NCBI GenBank assembly: GCA_017432445.1
Contig: JAFRJC010000141.1
Coordinates: 1-48,445, forward strand
Source: Eggerthellaceae bacterium
GTDB taxonomy: Bacteria; Actinomycetota; Coriobacteriia; Coriobacteriales; Eggerthellaceae
Length of the DNA: 48,445 bases
Direction of reading: 5' to 3'
The notes beneath the pieces were generated by a model. That model was not told the origin of the DNA. It made no database searches and saw nothing but the letters and a program-made list of their open reading frames with translations. The translations under genes and the position numbers were made by a program. Below, piece after piece: positions 16,203 through 24,603 of this stretch. How positions within the stretch are numbered: position 1 is the first letter of the stretch; every line of letters starts with the position of its first letter.

Positions 16203-17156
16203 TCACGACTCGAACGCGCCAGCCGACTTCATCGCCAAATAGGCGTCGCCATACATCGCCGCCTCGTTGCCGAGCGCCGCAGGCAGTATGCGGGCGTCTG
16301 CGCAGGTCGGCAGGCAATGCGCCTTAAAGGCGGCGCGCAGCTCTTGTGCGAACAGGTCGAACCCCTCGCCCATTCCGCCGCCGATGAGATAGAGCGACGG
16401 ATCGATTATGGTCGACACCTGGGCCAAGGCAAATCCGAGGCTGTCGCACATGAGCGATATCGCAGCTTTGGCAGCCTCGTCACCGGAGCGATAGGCCTCG
16501 AAGACCGACAGGGTGTCAGTCGGTCCCTGCAGGTGCACCGCTTCGATGCCCCTCTCCGAGCACTCCCTGCGATAGGAACGCACAACGCCCGAAGCCGATG
16601 CGTACTGCTCCAGGCAACCATGCCGCCCGCATCCGCAGGCGGAGGTTTCTCCGCGGTTCACGGTGATGTGGCCGAACTCCCCGCCAGCGCCGAACGCGCC
16701 CGAGACGAGCTTTCCGGAGACGACCACGCCCGCACCGACGCCCGTGCCCAAGGCGACGAGCGCGAAGCTCGGCACGCCCTTCGCCGCTCCCTTCCACATC
16801 TCGCCGACGGCAGCTGCGTTCACGTCGTTGGCGAACGCGAGCGTCATATTGGGAAACGCCCCGGCCATGGCGGCCTTCAGCCCCTCCGCGTCCAGCTCGG
16901 CATTCGGCATCATCGCAACCTGCCCGTTGTCGTCAACTGGGCCGGGAACGTCAAGCCCCGCGGCCACGACGTCGAGCGGAGAGGCGCCGTTCGTGCTGAG
17001 CAGTTCTTCAAGTCCCCCGATGACAACGGCGAACGCGTCTTCGTTCACGAGCTTGCCCGTCGGTATCTTCTTGGTGGACACCAACGTGCCCGACTCGGTG
17101 AACAGCCCCGCCTTGATGCTCGTCCCCCCGATGTCAATCCCCAAGACCATGCCCAT
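16203..17156 (-). CDS. ROK-family sugar kinase, probable glucokinase
   Basis: A 317-residue ROK kinase, normal for the family. The ATP motif LGIDIGGTSIKAGLF is at the N-terminus. The substrate region FANDVNAAAVGE and GTGVGAGVVVSGKL follow. The ROK zinc motif CGCGRHGCLEQ lies near residue 170. ROK proteins of this length without an HTH domain phosphorylate glucose or similar hexoses in the cytoplasm, so glucokinase is the likely role, though the sugar is not proven. AGGAGG stands seven bases before ATG 17156. The Tat ferredoxin follows within ten bases, an odd partner. Confidence 0.88.
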   Translation of the reverse strand: MGMVLGIDIGGTSIKAGLFTESGTLVSTKKIPTGKLVNEDAFAVVIGGLEELLSTNGASPLDVVAAGLDVPGPVDDNGQVAMMPNAELDAEGLKAAMAGAFPNMTLAFANDVNAAAVGEMWKGAAKGVPSFALVALGTGVGAGVVVSGKLVSGAFGAGGEFGHITVNRGETSACGCGRHGCLEQYASASGVVRSYRRECSERGIEAVHLQGPTDTLSVFEAYRSGDEAAKAAISLMCDSLGFALAQVSTIIDPSLYLIGGGMGEGFDLFAQELRAAFKAHCLPTCADARILPAALGNEAAMYGDAYLAMKSAGAFES

Positions 17157-17249
17157 CTTTTCCTCCTATCGGCCGTCCGTCAATGATACGCCTTGAACGA
17201 TCCCTTGCTTCCGTCCCTATGCCCCAAATCCCAAACAATTCGGCATCTG

Positions 17250-18095
17250 TTACGAACAAGCTGTCGAGCCTTGATCGCTTGCAAGCGAAACGTCCAACCT
17301 CGAGTCCAGCGCGAAGGCGAGTTCCTCTAGTAGGGCGAGCGTCGGGTTACCCGAGCCCGACTCCACGCGGCTGAGGACAGCCTGCGTGATGCCGGCGCGG
17401 GCAGCGAGCTGCTTCTGGGTAAGACCCGCTTGCTGGCGTTGCTCCCGGATTTGAGCGCCGATGCGCCTTGCGGCGTTGCACTGCCCATGCGGACACGGCC
17501 CTGCTTTATCGCATGAATGCACCCTGCCCTTCGCCTCCGATGCACGCAGTGCGTTGGACGTGTCATCCTTTGGCAAATCGACGCAAGCATAACGGACCTC
17601 GACTCCGTTGCGACGACGCTCGACGACGGCGAGCAATTTGTCAGCTCTCGACATGGGCGAAGGGTCGTTCTTCCCACTTTTTCCCTGCGAAGCTTGCTCT
17701 TGGCAGTCGCTTTCTAGTTCGCGGGCAAGCTCGTCTGTCATGGTCACTTCGTAGGCGAGGAAATCGTCATCTGACGACCTTCCATTGCTTGCGGCCAGCA
17801 AGCTCACCTCATCGTATTCGGAAAGACCGTTTGCACGGAGCACTTCGACGATGTTGTGACGGTCTTCGGGAACGATACGGGATTTCACCCACTCTTCGCT
17901 CTCCTCAGGCGTGGCGCGCCTCCCCTCCCGATAGGCGCAGAACGAAAGCGAGAGCGGCAGATTCGCCTCGCGACAGCACGATGAGAGCTCGAGAAAAAAC
18001 CTTCCCTGCCCCCCTTCGCAGCTCGCATCCCAAAACAGCACGCCTACGGGTTTAGCCTTGCGCTTGGAGGCATCCGCTATCACGAAGGCTCTCAT
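17250..18095 (-). CDS. XRE-family HTH protein, partner of HipA-like kinase
   Basis: A 281-residue protein. The last ~70 residues are a standard HTH_3 domain (IGAQIREQRQQAGLTQKQLA..., then QAVLSRVESGSGNPTLALL). The first ~115 residues form a separate domain containing WVKSRIVPEDRHNIVEVLRANGL, which resembles the small domain found beside HipA-like kinases in gut bacteria (from memory, not checked). The middle is charged and contains the Cys-rich CDKAGPCPHGQC. The start overlaps the kinase gene by 44 bases and has a good site (GAGAGGTGG). By analogy with HipB it should bind DNA, repress the operon and hold the kinase in check. Kinase before HTH gene is the reverse of E. coli hipBA. Confidence 0.75.
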   Translation of the reverse strand: MRAFVIADASKRKAKPVGVLFWDASCEGGQGRFFLELSSCCREANLPLSLSFCAYREGRRATPEESEEWVKSRIVPEDRHNIVEVLRANGLSEYDEVSLLAASNGRSSDDDFLAYEVTMTDELARELESDCQEQASQGKSGKNDPSPMSRADKLLAVVERRRNGVEVRYACVDLPKDDTSNALRASEAKGRVHSCDKAGPCPHGQCNAARRIGAQIREQRQQAGLTQKQLAARAGITQAVLSRVESGSGNPTLALLEELAFALDSRLDVSLASDQGSTACS

Positions 18096-18915
18096 ACTTG
18101 CACCACCTCTCCCAAATCATGCGCCAGAGGAACTCGGCCATCTCCTGGCCGCCTGCTCCTTCGATTGCAGAATCCAGAGCAGGTGCCAAACCATCCACGA
18201 TTGCATCCTTGTGGACCTCTTGCAACCGCCCGATAGGCAAGTTGGGCGGCACGAACCTGACCAGGTTTTGCACAAGGGAACGGGTTCCCAGATAGTTGTT
18301 CGACACGATGTCTTGCACAGGATCGATGGAACGGAGCTGCTCGGCGTTTCCTGCTGAGAAGCAGAGCGACAGCCCGTTGTCGAACAGGGGAGCCAATCGT
18401 AACCGCCCGTCAACCTGTTTTAGCACTTCGAGGTTGCCACCGTGCCGATCCCTGTTCGCGATGAGGAAATCGACGAGCATCATCTTCTGAACGTTCTGAG
18501 ACCAACCGAAACGGGCGCAGAAATCCATGCGTCCTTCGCCCTCGAAATGATTCCAGCCGTAAAACCGCGCGAGCGACACTTTGCTCTCGCCCCGCGCGCG
18601 GTAAGAATCGGATTCCGTCAGCCACGTTTCGTGCTCCCTGCCGCCGATGCGAACACGCGCATTCACGAGCCGATACGGTACATGGCTTACGCACAGCACA
18701 TTCATCAGGCGGGCGGCGATGAGCTCGTTGACGCATTCGTGCCCATAGACGCCGTTCACCTCGTCATAACACGAGAGCTTGTAATACGTGGCTGCCGAGC
18801 CCTCGCCGAAACGCGCCTTGAGATACGAGCCTCCGGTGGCGGAGCTCGTGGAAGACTCTGACCAGTCAAGATGCGTGTAATCGCGTAGCTCTGGATCTAC
18901 GTCCTTGACCATCAT
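18052..18915 (-). CDS. HipA-like serine/threonine kinase
   Basis: A 287-residue HipA/CtkA-like kinase, shorter than E. coli HipA (440). The ATP-binding Lys is probably in ATYYKLSCYD. The catalytic loop is FLIANRDRHGGNLEV, with the Asp of DRH and the Asn of GGN. The metal-binding Asp is in LFDNGLSL. All expected kinase residues are present, so activity is likely. HipA kinases phosphorylate targets such as glutamyl-tRNA synthetase and cause growth arrest; the target here is unknown. GGAGGAGAGGGG precedes ATG 18915. An extremely AT-rich promoter lies just upstream, and the HTH partner overlaps the end. Confidence 0.8.
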   Translation of the reverse strand: MMVKDVDPELRDYTHLDWSESSTSSATGGSYLKARFGEGSAATYYKLSCYDEVNGVYGHECVNELIAARLMNVLCVSHVPYRLVNARVRIGGREHETWLTESDSYRARGESKVSLARFYGWNHFEGEGRMDFCARFGWSQNVQKMMLVDFLIANRDRHGGNLEVLKQVDGRLRLAPLFDNGLSLCFSAGNAEQLRSIDPVQDIVSNNYLGTRSLVQNLVRFVPPNLPIGRLQEVHKDAIVDGLAPALDSAIEGAGGQEMAEFLWRMIWERWCKYESLRDSGCLQAQG

Positions 18916-18948
18916 GGCAGCCCCCTCTCCTCCACCGGAATCGTTTCG

Positions 18949-18976
18949 TATAATATAACTTATATATTATATAATA
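18949..18976 (-). promoter_or_regulatory. AT-only promoter/operator of kinase-HTH module
   Basis: About 28 bases are nearly all A and T, with several TATAAT-like boxes and the palindrome ATTATATAAT (18966-18975). The sharp contrast with the GC-rich surroundings and the position just before the kinase gene suggest the promoter and an operator for the HTH protein. Confidence 0.5.
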
Positions 18977-19100
18977 GCTTGCTCCATTGGAGGCCGCTTG
19001 ATTAGAACCATAGCCTGCAACTTCTGTGATGGAGCTTAAGGGAATAAAGCCCGTTCGCGAGTTTAAGAATGTTTGCGCCGATCTCCAGCCCAGCCATCAT

Positions 19101-19160
19101 CCACGAGACCGCATTGCGTACATTCGCTGCCCGCCAATGCACGTAATCGCGCCTCGTGGA
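19101..19160. repeat. Solitary copy of the CCACGAG palindrome
   Basis: CCACGAG (19101-19107) and CTCGTGG (19153-19159) enclose an inner GCATT/AATGC pair, the same inner pair as copy 1 at 3706-3735. The right end reads TAATCGCGCCTCGTGGAGGGTTT. A degenerate GAGTCGCAGGACAG palindrome half follows at 19177. No gene is supported in 18977-19301. Confidence 0.7.
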
Positions 19161-19221
19161 GGGTTTCGAACTCAATGAGTCGCAGGACAGGCCTCCGATC
19201 AATTCCCGCCTAAAAAGGCGA

Positions 19222-19246
19222 GCACCCTCCCGCAATGGAAGGGTGC
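19222..19246 (-). terminator. Ferritin gene terminator
   Basis: On the minus strand GCACCCT...AGGGTGC pair with a loop of 11 bases, followed by TCGCCTTTTT. It lies 56 bases after the ferritin stop codon. Confidence 0.6.
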
Positions 19247-19301
19247 CCGTTTCGAGTCTGTGCGCATGCCCAACTTCGAGGGCATGGTATTCGCCGTGAG
19301 C

Positions 19302-19817
19302 CTACGCTCCCGCAAGCGGCGAGGCCTGGGTGTAGACGCGACCGAGGTACTCGCGGTCGAGTTCGTAGAGCGAGCGCGCGTCGCCGCCGAACAGCTTCAT
19401 GTTGGAGACCATCTCGGAAGCGTTGGCCTCCTCCTCCAACTGCTCGTCGATGAACCAGTTCAGGAACTGCTGAGTGCGGAAGTCCTTGGCCTTGACTGCA
19501 GCGGCCATGATGTTGTCAATCAGGCTGGTCACGTACTTCTCATGCTCGAGCGCCGCCTCAAGCGGACCGAGGTAGTCGGTAAAGGTCATGTCAGGCTGCG
19601 CGATGGCACCGAGCACGACGGGGCAATCGTTGTCCAGCAGGTACCTGCGGAAGATCAACGCATGGTCGCGCTCTTCCTGCGCCTGAATCAGGTACCAGTT
19701 GGCGAAGCCCTTCAGTCCCTCCGCCTCGTAATAATCAGCGAACGACAGGTACAGGTAGCCCGAGTACAGCTCCTTGTTGATCTGATCGTTAATAAGCTCG
19801 TACACCTTCTTGTTCAT
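19302..19817 (-). CDS. Non-haem ferritin
   Basis: A 171-residue ferritin (FtnA type). ATG 19817 has AGGAGG five bases upstream; the longer open frame above it has no support. The diiron ligands are visible: Glu17 region (NKELYSGYLYLSFADYYE), QEERDH at about 47-52, Glu in EHEKYVT near 93, and the IDEQLEEE stretch near 123-130. It should oxidise Fe2+ and store iron as a 24-mer in the cytoplasm, limiting oxidative damage. It lies with desulfoferrodoxin, NudC and a DNA glycosylase in a likely stress-defence neighbourhood, although they are not one operon. Confidence 0.95.
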   Translation of the reverse strand: MNKKVYELINDQINKELYSGYLYLSFADYYEAEGLKGFANWYLIQAQEERDHALIFRRYLLDNDCPVVLGAIAQPDMTFTDYLGPLEAALEHEKYVTSLIDNIMAAAVKAKDFRTQQFLNWFIDEQLEEEANASEMVSNMKLFGGDARSLYELDREYLGRVYTQASPLAGA

Positions 19818-20099
19818 GAGGACCTCCTGATCCACTTGCTTACGGCACGGAATGTGCATCGGCAACTCCGCATTCCTGTTGCCGCTATCATACGGCACGA
19901 AGGCGGTTCCTGACGCGGCGATAGCAAACCAAAGACACCCGTTTTTCGAAATTGCCAAAACCGCTGAATTCGCCATCGGGCTCGAACGCAGCGCATCGGT
20001 CTTGCCGGACATCGGACAGACGGGAAGAAACGCTGCTCCCATCCCGCCGTTCGCTGCTATCATAGCCAGAAGGCAAAGGCCAGACGAGAGGATGCCGTC

Positions 20100-20780
20100 A
20101 TGAAAAAGCAGACCGGGCTTCGGGATTCCGTCCTTTTCTTGCTCGAACAGAATTACACGCTTTTGAAGAAGGACATAGGCTCTGATGCGGTCCTCTCGAA
20201 GAAGGGCATGAAGTTCGAGACGGAAAGCTGGGATATCGAGGGAATCGGACACCTGTGCTTCATGAAAATGAAGGCGTTCTTCGGGTTGATGCGCATGGAA
20301 ACCGCGATTATCGCGCCGACGCGCATCGATATGCCCCTGTTCAACCTGGACTGGGTGGGTGCCTTCGGCTACGAGACGCAGATTGCGGAGTTGTACGACA
20401 CCCAGTTGCAACCATGGCCTGATGAATGCCTAAACGTTTTCGAATGCCTTCTGCAACGTGACGCAGACCTTCCCGACGCATCGAGTGACGAGGAGCGCTG
20501 GTACGACAGCATCCTGTACCCCTGCTCCTATCACAAGAAGGGAAAGGGGCTAACCGAGCGCTTCTCTAATGCTGCCCATGACTATCTCGTGGCATATGTC
20601 GACCAGCTGCCCAGCGCACCAGCCTGTGACGAGCATGAAAAAGCCGCGAAGGTGCAAGCCTTCGCCGAGAGGCTGTTCGACGAGGGAGGCCCTGCAGTCG
20701 ACCAAGTCACCAAGCTTTTCGGGCAAACGACCGCAAGGCGCCTCGTCGTGCAGCACATGTACGGCGTAGACGAGCGATAG
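20100..20780 (+). CDS. Conserved hypothetical protein, possible bilin-reductase-like fold
   Basis: 226 residues, cytoplasmic, with no signal peptide. The region GIGHLCFMKMKAFFGLMRMETAIIAPTRIDMPLFNLDWV recalls (cited as consecutive parts GIGHLC, METAII.P and DMPLFNLD) the pattern of ferredoxin-dependent bilin reductases, where an aspartate near DMPLF.D binds the tetrapyrrole. This is a tentative likeness from pattern alone. The C-terminus (GGPAVDQVTKLFGQTTARRLV) is helical. The start has GAGAGG about ten bases upstream. It diverges from ferritin, which could link it to iron or haem metabolism. I would otherwise call it unknown. Confidence 0.6.
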   Translation: MKKQTGLRDSVLFLLEQNYTLLKKDIGSDAVLSKKGMKFETESWDIEGIGHLCFMKMKAFFGLMRMETAIIAPTRIDMPLFNLDWVGAFGYETQIAELYDTQLQPWPDECLNVFECLLQRDADLPDASSDEERWYDSILYPCSYHKKGKGLTERFSNAAHDYLVAYVDQLPSAPACDEHEKAAKVQAFAERLFDEGGPAVDQVTKLFGQTTARRLVVQHMYGVDER

Positions 20781-20841
20781 GCCTCGAGGGGGCCATCGGG
20801 ATGTGGTGCCGCGCCTCGGCCACCACGCCTCGCAGATGAAC

Positions 20842-21543
20842 CTATTTTTCCGACTTTGCGGCCCGTTTCTTGCGGGCTGCCTTTTTCTGGGCCTCGGTCA
20901 TGGGCGCGTAGTCGCGGTCATAGCCGGGAACGTCCATGTGGGATACCGCCCACAGGTACAAACTGGCCACGCTTCCGTAAGGGCTGTAACGGCGCCGATA
21001 CTTCTCGAACATCGCCCGCGTCACCTTGCGATGGTGGTAGACCATGCGCATGCCGCGGTGGATGGCCAGATCGCCGAAGCTCAAGATGTCGGGACGGCCC
21101 AGGCAGAACAAGAGCAGCATTTCGGCCGTCCATTCCCCGATGCCGGGTAGCGAGCTGAGGGCCTTGATGGCCTCGCCATCTGGCATGTGTGCAACAGCAT
21201 CCAGGTCGAACTCGGCCGAGGCCACCTTTTCGGCAAAGCCCTTGATGTACTCCACTTTTTTGAACGACGTGCCGCACGACTGCAGCTGTTCGGAGGTTGC
21301 GGCGCAAACGGCGGCTGGCGTTATCTCTCCAAGCGCTTCCTGCAACCGCGCCCACACGGTCGCCTGCGCGGCAGAAGATATCTGCTGGCCGATGATGTGG
21401 TGAACGACGGCGGCGAACAGGTCGCCCTCCTCCATCATCTCGCGGTTAACGTGCCCGACCGCGTCAATCGCAGCTGCGAGTTTCGGGTCACGCGCCTTGA
21501 GGTAGGCTACCTCCTCATCGCCGTATTCGAAGAAACGCGCCAT
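20842..21543 (-). CDS. AlkA-type DNA-3-methyladenine glycosylase
   Basis: A 233-residue HhH-GPD glycosylase. HIIGQQISSAAQATVW starts the conserved core. The helix-hairpin-helix LPGIGEWTAEMLLLF is followed by the catalytic Asp in ILSFGDLAIHRG. There is no C-terminal FCL-type 4Fe-4S cluster, which argues against endonuclease III or MutY and for the AlkA/MAG group that excises alkylated bases. The C-terminus is Lys/Arg-rich. Its ATG lies one base after the NudC stop, so the two are translated from one mRNA. The ADA-like N-terminal domain of E. coli AlkA is absent. Confidence 0.88.
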   Translation of the reverse strand: MARFFEYGDEEVAYLKARDPKLAAAIDAVGHVNREMMEEGDLFAAVVHHIIGQQISSAAQATVWARLQEALGEITPAAVCAATSEQLQSCGTSFKKVEYIKGFAEKVASAEFDLDAVAHMPDGEAIKALSSLPGIGEWTAEMLLLFCLGRPDILSFGDLAIHRGMRMVYHHRKVTRAMFEKYRRRYSPYGSVASLYLWAVSHMDVPGYDRDYAPMTEAQKKAARKKRAAKSEK

Positions 21544-21544
21544 G

Positions 21545-22396
21545 CTAGTCCAACTTCCCCTCGCGGAACGCTTCGATCAGAGTGCCCCCCAATTCGTAGT
21601 TTTCAGGACCCCCGATCTCGTCTCGGCCCACCCATCCGGCCCACGACAGCTCGCCGTCGCGCAGTTCAATCTGCGGGCTACCGTCGAGCTTGGCAGAGAA
21701 GCCCAACATGAGAGAACCGGAAAGCCCCCACGGCTGGCTGGCGCGATAACGAACGTCTTTTACGCGCAGACCACATTCCTCGAGAACCTCCCTGGCAACC
21801 GCCTCTTCTGCGGTCTCGCCGATCTCGACAAACCCTGCAACGAGCGCCCGCCTGCGGTAACCGCCCGCCGCATAGCGCGTCATGAGCAGCTTATCGCCAT
21901 CGGTCACGGCAACGATGATGGCGGGGGAAATCTTCGGGTACTCGACCGTGCCGCACGCGGGGCACACGAGAGCGCGCTCGCTTTTCGAATGCTCCATGCG
22001 TGCGCTGCACCTTCCGCAGAACACGCGTGTTTCGTACCACGAGGCTAGATGCAGTCCCGTGATGGCGGCAAGCCCGGCAGGAGTGGCATGCGGTCCCAGA
22101 AACGACCGAACGGGAACAGGTCTAAAGTCTCCCGGGAAAACGGGTTCTTTCCCATCAGCTCCCCGCACGAGCCAGAAGCGCCTTCCCTCAACCGAGAACA
22201 GGTACGTTAGATCCGCGTGCGTGAAGTCGGCACACGTTGGAAACAAGAGCACCCCGTCGTCGGAGCAGGCAGCTGCAACGGCATCGCATTCCGCACCGTA
22301 CGCGCGCAGCCAGTACGCGAGCGCGGCATCGTCTGGTTGCGGGCGCGCAAAACTCATCTGGGGATCGTATGCCCCTGGCGTTATCACATTGAACAT
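21545..22396 (-). CDS. nudC: NADH pyrophosphatase (NudC-type Nudix hydrolase)
   Basis: 283 residues with the order expected for NudC: an N-terminal domain, a zinc ribbon (CGRC ... CPACG, about residues 125-146), then a Nudix box (GFVEIGETAEEAVAREVLEECGL). The NudC marker that follows the box is here SQPWGLSGSLMLGF, in place of the usual SQPWPFPxS, so the Pro-Phe-Pro part is altered. The enzyme cleaves NADH to NMNH and AMP, and NudC also removes NAD caps from RNA. It forms a two-gene operon with the downstream DNA glycosylase. Confidence 0.9.
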   Translation of the reverse strand: MFNVITPGAYDPQMSFARPQPDDAALAYWLRAYGAECDAVAAACSDDGVLLFPTCADFTHADLTYLFSVEGRRFWLVRGADGKEPVFPGDFRPVPVRSFLGPHATPAGLAAITGLHLASWYETRVFCGRCSARMEHSKSERALVCPACGTVEYPKISPAIIVAVTDGDKLLMTRYAAGGYRRRALVAGFVEIGETAEEAVAREVLEECGLRVKDVRYRASQPWGLSGSLMLGFSAKLDGSPQIELRDGELSWAGWVGRDEIGGPENYELGGTLIEAFREGKLD

Positions 22397-22463
22397 GGCA
22401 CCGCCTCCTCGCTTTGCTTTCTCGATAGTACGACAACTGCAGACGGCAGGTTAGCGACGATAA

Positions 22464-22505
22464 AAAACAACCTGGTTGCTCCTTCAATTTCAACCAGGTT
22501 GTTTT
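22464..22505 (-). terminator. Rho-independent terminator of desulfoferrodoxin gene
   Basis: AAAACAACCTGGTTG and CAACCAGGTTGTTTT form a perfect 15-bp stem with a 12-base loop. Read on the minus strand it ends in TTTTTTA. It separates the desulfoferrodoxin gene from nudC. Confidence 0.85.
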
Positions 22506-22574
22506 CGTTGATTGCGAAACGGCATCTCGGACGCCGCTTTAAGGTTGGCCTACTTGGTAAGCCGAACTTGCTAA

Positions 22575-23003
22575 TTACTCATCATCGTCCTGCATGCTCT
22601 CGAAAACCTCGGTTGCCCAAAGGCCGTGCTTGTTGCAGTAGGCATAGATGTTGAGCGGGATATCGCCGTTCAGGACGAACTGTGCGTACGGATCGATGCC
22701 CGGGCGCAACTTGACGAGCTGCGCACCCATCTCCGTGGAGATGTAGATCCACTCGATGTAGTGGTCTGAATCCATGGGATGCTTGTTGTCTTCGTCGCCG
22801 ACGGTGATCGTGATGGTCTTCCCGCGCTTCATGACGGGAAGGTGCTTCTCAGCAGATGCCGCACCGGGATTGTCCTCGGTGTAAGGCTCGAGAACCTTCA
22901 TCTCCTCCCCGCAACACGAGGGCACTGCGCCCTGCGTGCCGAACTTCATGACTATGCTCCCGCATTTCTCGCACCGGTAGAAAACGTCTCTCCAGATAGC
23001 CAT
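22575..23003 (-). CDS. dfx: Desulfoferrodoxin (superoxide reductase)
   Basis: 142 residues starting at ATG 23003, which has AGGAGG eight bases upstream; the frame is open a little further. The N-terminal desulforedoxin-like domain has CEKCG and CCGEEM, giving four Cys for the Fe(SCys)4 centre I. The C-terminal domain holds the centre II ligands: His in EKHLPV, two His in HPMDSDHYIEWI, and the Cys and His in AYCNKHGLW. It reduces superoxide to hydrogen peroxide without making oxygen, using rubredoxin or similar donors, and suits an obligate anaerobe. It is monocistronic with a strong terminator. Confidence 0.95.
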   Translation of the reverse strand: MAIWRDVFYRCEKCGSIVMKFGTQGAVPSCCGEEMKVLEPYTEDNPGAASAEKHLPVMKRGKTITITVGDEDNKHPMDSDHYIEWIYISTEMGAQLVKLRPGIDPYAQFVLNGDIPLNIYAYCNKHGLWATEVFESMQDDDE

Positions 23004-23190
23004 GACCTCGTCCTCCTTTCGCAATGACGGTTTTCTGGGTTTTGGGCGATTAGCCTCAAAACCCCCTTCGAAGCTATACTAACCAAATAGCCGCACAATA
23101 GAATGGAAAAAACAACGGTCTTCTGCATTTTGGTGAAGCAAGCGGTAAGCGAAATGCGCGCATCCCGCAAACGAGACCGTATTATTCAGC

Positions 23191-23217
23191 GGGATCTGCA
23201 CGCAGGATGCAGATCCC
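23191..23217. terminator. GGGATCTGCA hairpin after glyoxalase-fold gene
   Basis: GGGATCTGCA, loop CGCAGGA, TGCAGATCCC: a perfect 10-bp stem, 36 bases after the stop of the minus-strand gene. There is no clean U-run. Confidence 0.55.
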
Positions 23218-23252
23218 GTAATAAGCCCTTCGCTCCGAATACCCGAAAGCGT

Positions 23253-23627
23253 CTAATCCCTTTTCGCGGGAAGGATTTCTATCCAGCTTCCGTCGGGATC
23301 CTCGATGAAGTACAACCCCATGCGCGGATTTTCCCTGATGATACAGCCCATTTCCTCGTGCAGCTTATGCGCCGCCTCGTAGTCTTCCACCGTGAACGCG
23401 ATGTGGGTGTCCTTGCCGCCGTTCTCGTACGGCTCCACGCGCCCCCGATTCCAAGTCAACTCGACCTGGAACGGCGTCTTCTCGTTGACGAGGTAGGTGT
23501 TCGACCAGGAACCGTCCTCCGGGCCCATCGTGTGATGGACGGTCATGCCCAGGGCCTTCTCGTAGAACGCCAATGATTTTTCGAGGTCGAGCACGTGAAT
23601 ACACCAATGGATGAACGTTCCTTGCAT
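23253..23627 (-). CDS. VOC/glyoxalase I-fold protein
   Basis: 124 residues in the vicinal oxygen chelate fold. Metal ligands fit glyoxalase I: His in FIHWCIHV, Glu in FQVELTWN, His in KDTHIAFTV and Glu in DGSWIEIL. The motif GLYFIEDPDG is typical of lactoylglutathione lyase (GloA) proteins. Actinobacterial and anaerobe homologues often act on other thiols or substrates, so I keep the call at fold level with glyoxalase I as the best guess. GGAG precedes ATG 23627. It is monocistronic. Confidence 0.85.
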   Translation of the reverse strand: MQGTFIHWCIHVLDLEKSLAFYEKALGMTVHHTMGPEDGSWSNTYLVNEKTPFQVELTWNRGRVEPYENGGKDTHIAFTVEDYEAAHKLHEEMGCIIRENPRMGLYFIEDPDGSWIEILPAKRD

Positions 23628-23940
23628 GTTGGTCTCCTCTCGAATTTCAAAGCGCTTCTAGCGTTGCCAATCGCAAAGCTGAATCAATTTCGCCATGCAA
23701 CATGGCGTTTGTCAAGAGCCAATGGCGCGCAGAAAAGTCATCTTATCCTCTCCGTACTTTCCTGAGCATACGGTCATCGTTCTTTGCCCGTGAAATTTGC
23801 GTCTCTCCACTGCGTGGTAAGCACTTTTCATCATCATTACGAATAGCCTGGACGCATCGGCTCTGCGATAGATTGCATTCATGAATCATCGGTGAAATGC
23901 GATGAGAAGTAACTGGGGTTTTCCAAGCTGAAGATAGCTT
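23628..23940. other. Gene-free stretch with small hairpin
   Basis: No gene is supported. A perfect inverted repeat CGCCATG-caa-CATGGCG (23691-23707) lies about 65 bases before the glyoxalase-fold gene and may belong to its promoter. The signal peptide expected for the next lipoprotein-like gene is not found in any frame. Confidence 0.4.
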
Positions 23941-24507
23941 TTGGATTGCTCAAAAGAAAGGAACAAGGCTGCCAGCGAAGCTGCAAGCGAGGCCGCCGAA
24001 GCTGTGAGCGAAGCCGCCGAAGCTGTGAGCGAAGCCGCCAGCAAGGCCGAAGAGGTCGCCAGCCAAGCCGCCAGCCAGGCCGCAGAGGTCGCAGAGGCAG
24101 CGGAAGAGTTCTTCTATTCGAGCATGACGAAGGACGAGCTGCAGTTCGCAGTTGATTCCCAGGAGCTCGGCGAAATCGCCCAGGCAGATGAGGTATGGGT
24201 CGCAAACAGCGGCGATGCTGCGCCTTCGTTCCAGTGGCAAGTTGTGACCGCAGACGGCAAGGTGTACTTCATCGGCAACAGCGGCGTTGCCAAGGAAGTC
24301 ACCGACCTGCCGGGCATCAACAAGCTCGCCAAGGATGATGCAGTCGCATCCGCCCAGGCACAAGCCGAGGGCGAGCTGCAGACCGCCGACCTCTCGCAGG
24401 GCGAAGATGGCATCTTCTACTGGGTAGTCACCCTGAATGCCAACGATGTCCTTTCGATGTACAACGTCGATCCAGAGGGCAACGTCACCGGTCCGATGGA
24501 GAGCTAA
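23941..24507 (+). pseudogene. Lipoprotein-like gene lacking its signal peptide
   Basis: The frame opens at TTG 23941 just after an in-frame TAG (23935-23937). The protein begins LDCSKERNKAASEAASEAAE, as if starting at the lipobox Cys. An Ala/Ser/Glu repeat region follows to about residue 55, then a C-terminal domain (TKDELQFAVDSQELGEIAQ..., VTLNANDVLSMYNVDPEG). Two intact lipoproteins nearby (25648, 28111) have the same kind of linker after a proper signal peptide. I infer that the signal peptide was deleted. ATG 24124 could start a shorter cytoplasmic product. A strong terminator follows, so the locus was once a transcription unit. Confidence 0.55.
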
Positions 24508-24568
24508 ATCGACATAGTTTAAGCGCCTCTCCGCCAGCGCGGGAGGTTAAGCTAAACAGTAGCAAGCG

Positions 24569-24603
24569 GTCGGGCGCGGAAACGCGCCCGACTTCTTTTT
24601 TTG
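24569..24603 (+). terminator. Strong GNRA-loop terminator
   Basis: GTCGGGCGCG, loop GAAA, CGCGCCCGAC, then TTCTTTTTTT. It is a textbook rho-independent terminator for the lipoprotein-like gene ending at 24507. Confidence 0.9.

Noticed and set aside
19002..19235. 77-codon minus-strand frame
   Set aside because: It runs through the palindromic repeat copy and has no ribosome binding site or recognisable product.
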